Below are positions 26,398 through 38,665 of a stretch of 64,000 nt of DNA, in pieces. A program made the translations under genes and the position numbers. Origin of the DNA: Beaufortia kweichowensis (Eukaryota > Chordata > Actinopteri > Cypriniformes > Gastromyzontidae); contig CM032817.1 of assembly GCA_019155185.1 (NCBI GenBank), positions 3,652,974 to 3,716,973 on the forward strand, given 5' to 3'. Position 1 is the stretch's first letter. Each line of letters opens with the position of its first letter. The notes beneath the pieces were generated by a model, which was not told the origin of the DNA, did no database searches, and was given only the letters and a program-made list of their open reading frames with translations.

Positions 26398-26528
26398 CAT
26401 TATACAATGAAAGTCAATGCAGGCCAGTGTTGTTTAGTTGTCAAAGTGAAAGTCAAACAGGTTTGGAATGACGTGATGGTGAGTAAATGATTAAAGATTT
26501 TTCATTCTTTGGTGAATTATCCCTTTAA
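26398..26528. mobile_element. MITE fragment (right arm)
   Basis: Carries the right half of the palindromic element described at 16203-16503. It has AAAGTCAATGCAGG (middle), CAGGTTTGGAATGACG, GGTGAGTAAATGATTAAAG and the terminal GGTGAATTATCCCTTTAAT. The left arm is absent or too eroded to see. Confidence 0.75.
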
Positions 26529-26638
26529 TCTGGATTACTTTTGCTGTTGACAGCTTATTCATCAGTAATGACTAATTACATTCGACTGGACTAAATTACC
26601 CTCAGCCTATACTTGGTTTTAATTAGCTTTAGCGTTTG

Positions 26639-26652
26639 GCTCCCTCTGGTGA
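26639..26652 (-). promoter_or_regulatory. CTCF-like motif, reverse orientation (weak)
   Basis: GCTCCCTCTGGTGA fits the reverse CTCF core in 12 of 14 positions by my count. It lies about 300 bases from a stronger forward match. Motif similarity only. Confidence 0.25.
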
Positions 26653-26946
26653 TTGTGCATTAACAGTTTTAAAATGCATTGCGGATATTTGTCGTAAATA
26701 TTTAGTGTTGGAATCTGCTACACAAATATGACTGTTATGTATCAGCGTAATTTCAGTAAACAAACAAAAACGATCAAATATAAGGGTTGTTTACACTATG
26801 CTAACATACAACATTTTCACTTACTATGAAGTCACTTCATCTCCTCGATAAACGCTAATAAATGTCTCCTTACCAGTTATCTCGGCAAGAAATAAGCATG
26901 TCTTCTTTCACGTCAGACATGGAGAACTATATGGTAATCCTCCTCG

Positions 26947-26960
26947 CCAGTAGATGGCGC
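26947..26960 (+). promoter_or_regulatory. CTCF core motif, full consensus match
   Basis: CCAGTAGATGGCGC agrees with the vertebrate CTCF core CCASYAGRKGGCRS at every position. It lies just outside a MITE copy, about 0.8 kb beyond the 3' end of rps16. CTCF sites of this quality often organise chromatin loops or domain borders (established knowledge). Occupancy is not knowable from sequence. Confidence 0.45.
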
Positions 26961-26983
26961 CACACGTGTGTCTACCACCTTTC

Positions 26984-27215
26984 ATTAAAGGGGGAAAATC
27001 CATTTTATTCACCCTCATGTCATTCCAAACCTGTACAACTTTCTTTTGCAGAACACAAAACATTTTTAAGTTAATCAAACAACAATGGCCACCTTCTTTT
27101 GTAGTGACAAAAAAGTTTCAAAACATATTAAGCAGTCATATTAAGCTTTTGTACAAGATTGGGGGTGAAAATGAATAATTTTATAATTTAGAATATTTAT
27201 TTTGGGGTGAATTAC
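26984..27215. mobile_element. MITE copy, diverged
   Basis: Left arm with ATTAAAGGGGGAAAATCC, TTCACCCTCATGTCATTCC and AAACCTGTACAACTTTC. Right end with GGGGGTGAAAATGAATAAT and TTTTGGGGTGAATTAC. It is the same palindromic family as 16203-16503 but with substituted ends. The ORFs at 26862-27178 run through it and are not genes. Confidence 0.7.
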
Positions 27216-27739
27216 AAATATAACACTTTTAGGTTTATTTCCAGATTCAACCCTTTAGCTTAAAGGCTTGTGAAAACCAGCCAAATGGCACATACAGTAT
27301 GGCATTACATATTGTATCCTACATAAACAAACAATTCTAATAGGATCAATTCCATCATACACATCTCACAGCATTCCAACATGCCCTACTAAGTTCAAAT
27401 TAATCATCACAACAACACAACTAAATCATTACACCCATGCAAGATTAAACTATATAAATCCTAATGAGCCAGAAGAGCTAGATGCTCAGTATGTGTCATC
27501 AGTCGGTAGTCATAATGTATTAAAGTTTCCAACTTAATTTCCACTCAGTGATGGTATGATCAACATCATCTGAAGCAGGTTTATCCCGATAAGTAACATT
27601 TCTTGTTACTCATTTTTGTAACAAATCTTTGTGAGGCACCTACAAGTTTTAAAACGGGTACAAAATAAACCCCTTAGCAAACCAAAAAGAAACAACAACC
27701 AAATCATGACGCAAGACCAAAGTATGTGATCCCCTCAGT

Positions 27740-27745
27740 TTTATT
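27740..27745 (-). terminator. rps16: rps16 polyadenylation signal AATAAA
   Basis: On the minus strand AATAAA occurs about 24 bases after the rps16 stop codon, which gives the very short 3' UTR typical of ribosomal protein genes. Confidence 0.8.
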
Positions 27746-27768
27746 ATATGAAAATGTACAGAGAGATT

Positions 27769-29269
<1,501 letters not shown>

Positions 29270-29410
29270 GATTCTAAAACAGAAAACACAACAAGTCGGT
29301 CAAATGATTCAATAATACGGCCTTAAAAGCTATCTAAGCGAGAGGAGGTTTTACGTACGCACCTTTATGAGCTCGAGCGCTGTTCGGAGAGGCCGCACAG
29401 GGGTTTCCCA
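29270..29410 (-). promoter_or_regulatory. rps16: rps16 5' UTR, possible UTR intron and TOP-type start region
   Basis: Upstream of the start codon the minus strand has an acceptor-like TTTTAG just before AATCATG (exon edge 29273). It also has a donor-like AAAG|GTGCGT with the exon edge at 29363, so a short noncoding first exon is possible. Further upstream lies CCTCTCC (29386-29392), a pyrimidine run compatible with the 5' TOP start of ribosomal protein mRNAs, which couples translation to growth signals. The intron in the leader is inferred. An unspliced 120-base leader is the alternative. Confidence 0.5.
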
Positions 29411-29502
29411 CGCGCAGAAGCAGGGGCACTGTCGTAAACACTTGCCGCCGTTGGAGTGTGTTTTACGACATTACGACGTTTCTAAGGACATTTTAAACTT
29501 GA

Positions 29503-29516
29503 TCACTAGATGGCGC
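29503..29516 (+). promoter_or_regulatory. CTCF-like motif
   Basis: TCACTAGATGGCGC differs from the CTCF core only at the first base. It has the same orientation as the site at 26947-26960, so two like-oriented sites flank rps16. It lies about 110 bases upstream of the presumed rps16 start region. Confidence 0.4.
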
Positions 29517-29519
29517 TAC

Positions 29520-32500
29520 AGGGCTTCATAAGAACCAACATTAGAACGATTACAACGAGGTAGAAGAACGTCACGTCATTTTGATCTCAGCTTCAGTAAT
29601 ACTCTTTAAGCACATTTTAGCCAGCAATTTTAAGTATCATATTTATTTTTTTATGGTGCCAATAAGTCAATAATGTCAATTGACAAATACACACAATCAA
29701 TTGTTTTTTATAACCTTTACACCTTTACTGGGGTTAAAACGTCCGAAATCATAAGATTTTTATGTTTCTATGCTTTTGTTTTGTTTTTGCTATTTCAAAA
29801 TACTATGAAAACACTATTTCACTGTTTTGCAATTACATCCATCCATGCTAATGGGCAGTAGAGACATAAGGAAAAACAGTATAGAAACAAAGATACAATT
29901 CATTAAAAAACTGGAAATTATTAATAAAAGGAAAATAATTTTCTTTAGGTTTATAATTACTTCCATTACTATATGAATATATTCATATTCAAAGATCTAT
30001 TAAGCAAGTAGGTGTAGGCTATTTAATTGTTTTAGCAAGATGTATATTAGTGACACTAATATACATTTTAGTATACACTTTTATCCAAATCAGTTTACAG
30101 TGTATTCACAGAATATGTGCATACTTCATTCATCCTTGGAGCCAATCTCATGACCTTTGCACTGCAAACACAATAAGCTACATTCTTATATATGTCTGTA
30201 TGTTTTCTCTCTCTTCTTACTTTCCCATTGTCACACTGTATTTTCCTAATTTCACACCTTATTTATCTCTCCAGTCGCTAATTACACAAACACCGAAGGT
30301 GCAGAGTCAGGATGCATTTTGTCATCCCATCTTTTCCCCTTTACCTTAACGCCCTCTGTTAGCAAGGAAGCTTTTGAAGAGGCTTGTGCTATTTGCATTT
30401 CACGCCCTGTTTACGTGCCCACGGTACCTTTTGCCCTGTTTATACTGAGGAGTGTTTGTGAGATGTGTAACAATAAGCAGAGGGTGTTAATTAGAGGAGA
30501 AGTGTGTGTGTGAGGGGTAGCAGAACAGTAGCAGAGTCGGGCAGATGTTGGGTCTATTGTGGGGGAAATGGAGCTTACTTGGGCGACGCGCTGCTGTTTG
30601 TTTTGTGATGAGATAATGAGCGCTACTGCCAAACCACTTTTATACCAGCCTGTCAGTATCCAGAATATAAACACTCAATCAGTGCCTTCCTATCACTTCC
30701 TCTCTGGCTATAACACACTCAGCAGATGTTCAATCACAACTTTGGCACTTCAGGTGTGATTATGGCGAATCTAAGTTCATTTCAAAGTTCTTTTGTGGTT
30801 TGAGTACAATGTTTGATTTTGGATCTCAACATACAGCTTGGGTTCTTATGCATTGATGTGTGGTTAAGTTACCGCTAGTTTAGAACATACAGACATTACT
30901 GATCTGGTTTGCTCATTATGAGGCTTGTTATCACCTCTTTTGATCACTGAAGTGTACCATTGTAAAGTCTGGTTTGATCGTTCCTGTTGATGGTAATTGC
31001 TTTAGTAGTTAGTAGTTCCTCTCGAAGATCTATAAAGCTTGTATCCACCATTTGTATTTAAAACCCTTTTGTTTAGCCAGTTTACTTTCAAACATCTAAA
31101 CCAAGCTAAAGGGACAAATTCTGATTTACAAGTTTACTAGTCACCTAATCTTTAATTACAGGATGAAAGTAAAATATTTTGGTTTGTTGCACAGAGGGGT
31201 TAATAAAAATACTTTAAGTTCCACTTCTGGACTAAGTGCCTGTTTACATGACAACGTTTTTAACTTAATACCTTTTTAGTTTGTTGGTCATCATTTGTTG
31301 GCATTACCAAAACAACCATAAAAATTTGATGGAAGTGGTATTGTGTATGTTGAGAAGAACCATGATGTTTTGCAATTGATCCATCTTTACAGTTAAACAT
31401 ATCAGCAAAATCTAAAGCAGTTTGGAAACCTAAAGGTAAAAATAAATTCTGCATAAATAAATTCTGAAAGCGTAACTGAAAAATTGAAATTTCTGTTTAT
31501 CCAGGATGTTATTTGATTTGCTAAGGAATTTGTATAAGATTTGTTCCAGCATCATTTCTCGTCATTTTATTTTGCTATTGCTGTTTTCCAAAATGTTTTC
31601 CAGTTGAGCAGTGGTGAGCAATGTAAATTAATGAATCATCTTAATTGGTTTGTTACACATAAAACATCATTTCACTGGAAGTTTCATTGTTGTTTTCTAT
31701 TGTTCATTATTGTGTTCAAAAAAGTGGAAATAAGAGAAAATATCAATGCCAAATCTCACAAATTTGACTTTTAAATGTAGTCAGAGAGTAAGATCAAGTT
31801 TTTGTCACACACAGTGGTCAGCATTGACTCATTCTTTATGCATTTAACTCCTATGACTTGAACTAAAAGGAAATTAGTCCCACTGAACAACCCTTGCAGG
31901 ACACATTGTTTCTCACACCACTTTCTTTAAAATCTCCTTCTTATTAATTTCCATGTTTTGGGTTTTTCCTTACTTTTTATTGATGCTTACTAAGGCGAAC
32001 TTTGCTATTACTGTTTCTCATACATTGCCCAAACTCGCAGTCATGTGATGATTTTCCAGTAGCAATCTTGTTTAATGGCACAACGGCACTCTATCACAGC
32101 CAATTATAAAATATTTGCTACACATTAATCAGTTACTGTGAAATAAAATTACCACCCACCCCTACTGTACTGTAGATTATGAAATGACTATTTTCAACCC
32201 TTCCTCTATATCTCCAGGCAGTGGGTTATCAGTACTAGTAAATGGGTGAACGTTGGCTTGGGCATGTTGGATGTTGTGGGTCAGAAGGTGAGGCTGAGCT
32301 CTACTATCAAACTCACACCCGACACCTGATCTTTAGCCTGGGTTCACATGGTGTATGATTCTGTTCTCTTGGGATTGGAGACTGAATGCTCTAAATACAC
32401 ACCTCTCGGTGAGGTCAACTTGATTTTACTCTTAAGGATTAAACATGCATACAATGCCACACTCACCAAAAGAAAAAGAGTCCGTAAGTGACCTTTGGCT

Positions 32501-34034
32501 TCTATGGTCAGATATGGACTCTGGTCCGAACAGTATAAAAACTATATTTCTACTGTGTCCAAACTACATAAACAAAACTGTGGTAACAGTGACGTCATGT
32601 ACATGCGCATTACGTGTTCCCAGACTCGTTTTGGCAACATAATCGCTTGTAAAACTTTCCAAAAATGCAAGAGAAACTTTTTGCATAATACGACATAATG
32701 TAACTTTTTCAAGGATTTGTGTGAACGGGGATCGTTTTGGCAACGTTGATAAAACTTTCCAAAAATGCAAACTTTTCATGCTTTATTTTGTTTTTTTTAA
32801 TGTAAAAGTACCCTTACTTTACATCACTGAATAGCAAAAGCTTGTTAATGTAAGGGTAGAAGTAGACAGCTTTCTGTATAGCTTGTGCAATATACATCAA
32901 TATTTTTTCCTTTTTTTCAGTAAAGAAAAACATATGTCAACATTAAAGAGTAGCTACACTGGCATATAGCTTTAAAGTGAACTAACATAGAATATGATTT
33001 AATGTCCATGCACATAATTAAAGAAACAGATAAAAGCTGCAGAATTAGCAGAAAACCGATTTGCACATGTTTAGATTCAGACGACAGCCAAACGTGACTG
33101 AAGCCGTACTGGAGTGCCATGTTATATGGAGAGGTATAGATGGGAGAAAAGTGTGTGCTTTACAGGAGGTGTTAAAAAATAATGACATATCCAGACCTGC
33201 TGGCAATACTCTGCCCTGTAATTTTAATGCCTCTGTCCTGGTCATGTCAAGAGAAGTACATGAAGCAATCCCTCGATCTCCGGGGAGTAATTACACCAGA
33301 AACCCCCACACACACTCAGAACAATACGAGTCATCACATACACTTACACGGCCAAGGTCAAAAACAAAACCTCACACACATACGCACACGTACATTCCTT
33401 CAGTATGGGATGGGAGCGTGACAATCGGGAAACAACGGCTGTTAGTTACAGAAAATGAATTAGGACTTGGGCCGGAGAGCGGAGAGGAGAGGAGAGCAGA
33501 AGAGAGGGCTAGAGGAAGTACTGGGATTACTAGCTGGACTGTAGAGTGAAGAGAGAGACGCTTTCACCCAGTAAACTGCTCAAATTTATAAGACCTCTGG
33601 GGCCGTGTTGATACCCCTCCCTGCCCTGCACCTCCAGAACTGCTGATTTAAAAATAATCCTAAATCAGCCACTGACAGGCATTAGATGTACCACAGTCAG
33701 GTCAGAGAACACATCAACTCCAGCTCAAAACTCCACCTGTGTTTTCACAGGTCTCATTTTTGGTGATGAATGCGTGTTTTTAAGCTATTGGTAGGATGAT
33801 TCATCCCCAAAATTGGAGATACGGTGCCATGAAGTCATTGCTCTGTCACAGCTCCAACACATCAGTGGTGTGAGATTGTGGCGGAACAACCCCTTACAAA
33901 AACCAACCATGCACTGGAATATTTGAAGACTCTTCAACTTATTACATCCTAAATTTTTCAACTGGCTCAATTAAAAATTTGAACAGACTGTTGCCACAAT
34001 TGACAGAGTTTGAGAGGTTTCCGACCTTTTAACA
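29520..34034. other. Intergenic stretch between rps16 and the Myf domain, left part
   Basis: No exon or RNA gene recognised. At 30050-30100 there is a degenerate SINE tail (ACTTTTATCCAAATCAGTTTACAG-like). At 32520-32790 there is a repeat-like patch (separate entry). A GA-rich patch lies at 33470-33560. The ORF 33061-33549 (162 codons) has CA- and GA-repeat-driven composition and no domain. Confidence 0.45.
32520..32790. repeat. Repeat-derived patch with an internal near-duplicate
   Basis: Two similar segments lie in direct orientation: CGTTTTGGCAACATAATCG...AACTTTCCAAAAATGCAAG (about 32625-32671) and CGTTTTGGCAACGTTGATAAAACTTTCCAAAAATGCAAAC (about 32733-32770). It includes a perfect CRE, TGACGTCA at 32590-32597, next to CATGCGCATTACG. 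The words GTTTACATGACAACGTTTTTAAC near 31240 and CGTTTTGG here resemble a fish DNA-transposon family, but I cannot name it. Confidence 0.45.
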
Positions 34035-34320
34035 GTGTGGTTTTACTACAAATAAAACAAAAAAAATTATGTGGTTTTGCTACAGTAACCATAGTTTAAC
34101 CATATCTGTAGTAAACTGTGGTAATACAAATGGCAATTAATCCACCATTGTATTGTAATCTACAAATGCCTGTAATTTACATGCAAAAATATGTAAAAAA
34201 CTATTATTTCTTAATTTTTTTAGACAATACACTTACAAACCCACTTTCAAAATGCAAAAACAATATAATATATAAATATATATAATTGTCATTTACCTGC
34301 ATAACACAATTGTGACTCAA
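34035..34320. repeat. Dispersed repeat (CTGCATAACACAATT type), copy 2
   Basis: Matches 23362-23706 in several ordered blocks and ends on the same CCTGCATAACACAATT. It starts with GTGGTTTTACTACAAATAA, includes ACCATAGTTTAACCATA, and has AT-rich simple sequence at 34264-34292. Noncoding. Confidence 0.65.
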
Positions 34321-34474
34321 TGTTTTAGGTGGATTTCAGGGTGTTTTGAGCAATTTTTAGGTTACTAATAAGCTCTGGGGGCTGGGGTTGTCCTTACCTT
34401 ACCCGAATACCCTAGTAAAATGCATTAAAATGCTGGCTTTATGTTGAGAATTTTACTAATAATTTAAAGTATAT

Positions 34475-34610
34475 TTACATTTAGGCATTAGGCAGATGCT
34501 TTTATCCAAAGCACTTACTGTACATTATTTTATATATTTACTTTTTTAATGCGCATGTGCAATCCTTGGGTCTTAACCCATGGCTTTGCCGTTACTAGCA
34601 CCATGCTTTC
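34475..34610 (-). mobile_element. tRNA-derived SINE-like element (minus)
   Basis: Read on the minus strand it begins AAAGCATGGTGCTAGTAACGGC, continues AAAGCCATGGGTTAAGACCC (a degraded polymerase III B-box region) and ends GCTTTGGATAAAAGCATCTGCC followed by TAAATGTAAAT. This is the head-to-tail order of the fuller copy at 55008-55130. It is nonautonomous and presumably moved by a LINE (established for SINEs). Confidence 0.7.
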
Positions 34611-35572
34611 ACCATCTGAGCTACACACTAGTACATAATACACTCCAATTCCAAGTACTCCACAGTGAACTATCCATCCTAATTTTTCCACCTCAGTTTT
34701 TGCGAACAGCTACCGTTGGCCTGATCTATTGGTTTGGACGGCTGCGGCTCATCCAGTTCCGGATGTGTTCTTGGGTCCACTCTGATCTCCACAGCTCCCA
34801 CCAGGCCTCTTTTACAGCAACAGGAAATGCTGCCTGCCATGAGGTCACGACCCACTCATTTTGACAAATGCGTCAAGTGCAGCCCACCCTACCGGTATAG
34901 AAGATTTCCGGTCCGTGCAAGGTGTGGAATGATAGTTAGGATAGAAAACGAAGGAAGGAGGAAGAGAGAGGCAGAACGAGAATATAAAGTGAGTGAACAC
35001 ATCTGTCAGACATCAGCTATGCAAGATCATCACACATACGGTACTGGCTCACCTTGCAGAACCCCAGCTGGATTTAATACGGCTTGGTCCATAGAGAGAC
35101 TACTGTATGATGTTCTGTGGAGCAGACCTGAATTCACAAATTCAGAAGGGAAAAAACCTGTGTCGGTTTAAACAGATGCTATGTTCTGAGGGGAAAAGCA
35201 AAACCTTTGTAGCCTTAATGATAAAAGATCATTTGGTTACAAATAAATAAAATGTTTAGTTTCCGAGACTGATCCAAACGGGATAAAAATATGCATTTTA
35301 TGCATATAATGCATTTTTATCGTTTCAAGATAAAAAGTTTAAAAACAATAAAGTACAGTACATTATTCTGACAAATAAACTGGTGATTAATGTATATCAT
35401 GACAATAATTTTTTAGTACCTATTTGCTAAATATTCAACAAGAAATATGTAATTTAAGCGGAAACAAAGTGGAAGGTAGACCATCAATTATACAATTTAA
35501 TGGCCATTATACAAAAATATAGAATACACTGATTGACCAATCAGAATTGAGTATCCTTTAGAATTAAGAGGT
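34611..35572. other. Intergenic, no gene recognised
   Basis: The 145-codon frame at 34734-35171 overlaps other frames, lacks a domain, and has no splice or polyadenylation context that would support a gene. No repeat was identified in it. The right part (35170-35570) is AT-rich. Confidence 0.4.
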
Positions 35573-35685
35573 AAGGAATAGTTCACCCAAATATATAAAA
35601 ATTGTAAGTAAATGTACTCACAGTCATGCCATCCCAGATGTATATGACATATTTCTTCAGTTTTCTTAAAAAGAAAAACACATAC
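35573..35685. mobile_element. MITE fragment (left arm)
   Basis: Starts GTAAGGAATAGTTCACCCA and then has ACTCACAGTCATGCCATCCC and GTATATGACATATTTCTTC. These are the left-arm words of the palindromic MITE family, spaced as in other copies. The right arm is not seen. Confidence 0.6.
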
Positions 35686-38559
35686 ATACATCATTAAAGT
35701 AATCTAATGATTAAAAAAAAAGATATATATTTTAGGCTGAATTAGCAATTTATACGATACACAAGATAAAGATAAGAAAAAGCTACACAAACAACTGAGA
35801 TCTGAAGTATATTTGTCCATAAGTACATTTTCATGGCTAGGTTATTGTTCCAGCCAAATCCAGCACAACCTTTTTACTAGAAGTATGAATTTAAGATAAA
35901 TGTTTGTCTCAGTACGTGCCATTGCAGTGAGTTTAAATGAGTTAAATGGCCTGTTAGTTACACAAAGCCTGGGTTTTTAACAAATGAGTCTGTGTTTCTT
36001 AAACTGGATTTATGCTTTGCCAGCGCTGGCATTTGTCCCTCTTCCAGCTGTTTTCTCTTTTGGAGGTAAATCCCAATAAATCAAAGTGAGTTAATCTGCT
36101 GAGAAAAATGTGCCCTTGCCCGTTGAAGGGCTAACTTTTCCTCCATTGGTTACAGGATATGAATCACATGAAAGATCAACACTTCGTAATGGCAGGTTTC
36201 TGAATGCTGCCTCGACTTCTTGAGATTCAGTCTTTGTTTAAACACTGTTTTCTAGTAACTGTTTGTAGTTTTAAACAACTATTTTTGATTATGCATTTTT
36301 GATACATACCTACATACATGGCTTCACATGATGACGATAACATTTTGAGTAAAATAATTTTAGTCATTCTACTACACAACAGAAAAGAATTCTTTCCTTT
36401 GTAACCATTTTGATGCATCAACAACAACAATAATACATCAGTATTTTATAACACGGCTCAATAGTCTCTTTTCTCTCTTTTCACTCACTTTGGGCTCATC
36501 CGTCTGTCTGTGAGTGGTAAAGTGATCCGAACATTGTGCCATTTGTCATGTAATTTAAGTCCCTCAACCATAATTATAGAGTTCATTTAGACCTGACAGA
36601 CTGACCTGCACCATACAGATTATAATTTATACCTAATAAACTGTCAGATCTGACCATACATCTCTAAAAATAAGACATATACTGAGCTTTTATTTGTGGA
36701 TGTGTGACATCTGTATCCACGGGATTAATGGCTGGTTTCATGTGACTTTGTTTTCGAGTTTTTCTTTTAAAAGGTGTGTTTTAAAATTACTATAATTAAC
36801 AGCATAAGACAAATCCTTAAGCTTATTAAACCTTTCATAAATGTTACATTTATCATCAGTTTATGCATCTACAAAACATTGACCCACAGATCAAAAGCAC
36901 AAATTCAGTCAAAGTCCAAATCTTCAAACATCATAGGTGTTAGGACCTCTATAAGCTCATATTTTCAGGTCATATCACATTAGTGAAATGTTACTATGGA
37001 TTTGACCTTGTGAGACTAGCCCAGACCATTTGATAGCCAAGGTAGGGCCGGGACAGGGGGCTGCGTGAGGAGGAGTTGACCCCAGGAGTGGGTCAGGGTT
37101 TCAGAGACCGACCTCACCGTGACCTGTGTTTGTTTTTACAGGTTTCTGTGCTCCTCTTTGAAACCAAGCCCTAGAAAACTTCCCCCTCCATTCGGTTCTC
37201 TACCAAAAGACACGGTGTTGTCTGAACATGGTCTTGACAGTGTGCCAAACATTGCAGAGAGGGATCATTCACAGTCAGAATGTCAATAAAAATGAATGGC
37301 GTACCATAAACTTGTGGTCAGAATATCGAACAGGAATAGATATAGAATAATTCATCTTTCTCTAGGTGTTCAGGATTTTGGAATAATCTAAAAGCTGTGA
37401 CAGAGCAATACGGTCTGCACTTGCCCTTTTGGGTCATCTCTAAAGCCCCAGTGCCCCTGACACCCTCAGGAGACGGATACCGAACCCTTACGAGGGGTTT
37501 CACAGTGGGTCCAGGGTTCAGAGAATCCCACCCAACAACAACCACTTCATATCCTTTCATCATCTTTATTTACACATGATGTATGGAGTGTGAAATGACC
37601 TGCGTTACTGATGGCGAGTCTCTGGAAAGACGGCGTTTTTCACAGACAGTTCTCTGCGAGTTGACGCATCCAGCATGAAACACTTCTTCCAGAGCTAAAA
37701 TAAATAAATGTTTGAAATCATGAGATTTTCAATGGAGCACATGTGCCGTGTTTTGGTGACTTTGGTAATGCAAAGCATCTTTGAAATCTACCAGAAGGGA
37801 TGGGTTAATGTTACTCTGGAGTCAATGAGCAAACATCCATCTGGAAGACTCTAGTGATCACTTAATGATGCAAAAACAACCAACCAAGACACCCTAGCAA
37901 CAACAACACCTTAGCAACACCATAGCCATGCTCTTTCAAATGCATCCTCTAAATGTGTCTCATTTCAGTTTAACTTTTGTGGACTTCAGAAGTTAAAAAG
38001 TCCTTGCCTTCAAGATCTGAATCCTTGGAAGAATCTAGCCTCTAAATTAAGATGCTACTAACTTGCTTAAAACAACTCAAAACACCACAGTAAGGTACAA
38101 TAAGATAAGAAATAAGGTACAAGCTATAAGAAAATAATCGAAAATAAGTACAAAAATTAAAGCCTAAAAATATGCAAAGCCTTAAAAAGTATGTAAAAGT
38201 CAATAAATAGTCCAGCTGTAAATGATGAGTAAAAATCACTAAAATAAGTCAGATTTTTAAAACATTGCCCGCAGATTCTTTAAGCAGAGCATAAACTTTC
38301 TGTCGTGTATCACTTATCGCATGTTTAGAAGCGATCATGGTGGGCTCTGTAGACCAAATGATGTTGACCGCCTACTCAGCCCCCTCTGGGCATCTGAACA
38401 CCAATCATGGCATCTCTCCAACCGTGTGAAGAGCTTGACCAGATGAGCAAAGCCATAGGAATGCTCTCTCTAAAAGAGAAGTGCACGGGGCTTGCCACAA
38501 TTTGTCTGTTTGTGAAACATGTCCATAACGGTATTCTTTAATCCTTTAATCCAATATTG
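35686..38559. other. Intergenic stretch with a GC-richer island at about 37.0-37.6 kb
   Basis: No exon assigned. Positions 37020-37240 and 37380-37560 are richer in GC and CpG than the surroundings. The first part includes an acceptor-like TTTGTTTTTACAG|GTTTCTG at about 37128-37147, but no reading frame I recognise follows. Either a conserved control element or an unrecognised noncoding exon is possible. At 37895-37930 there is a short run of TAGCAACAC words related to the minisatellite at 41.0-41.4 kb. Confidence 0.4.
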
Positions 38560-38665
38560 TGTTAGCAGCATCATGGGTTAGATTTCCACATAAATAAATG
38601 TATACTTTAAATGCATTGTAAGTCGCTTTGGATAAAAGCATCTGCCAAATGCATAAATGTAAATG
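38560..38665 (+). mobile_element. tRNA-derived SINE-like element (plus)
   Basis: GTTAGCAGCATCATGGGTTAGATTTCC forms the degraded head and B box. After a short AT-rich middle comes GTAAGTCGCTTTGGATAAAAGC, then ATCTGCCAAATGCATAAATG. This is the best-preserved tail of this family in the window. Confidence 0.75.

Noticed and set aside
33061..33549. 162-codon plus frame
   Set aside because: Composition is driven by CA and GA runs, no domain.
34734..35171. 145-codon plus frame
   Set aside because: No domain, several overlapping frames, no splice or poly(A) context.
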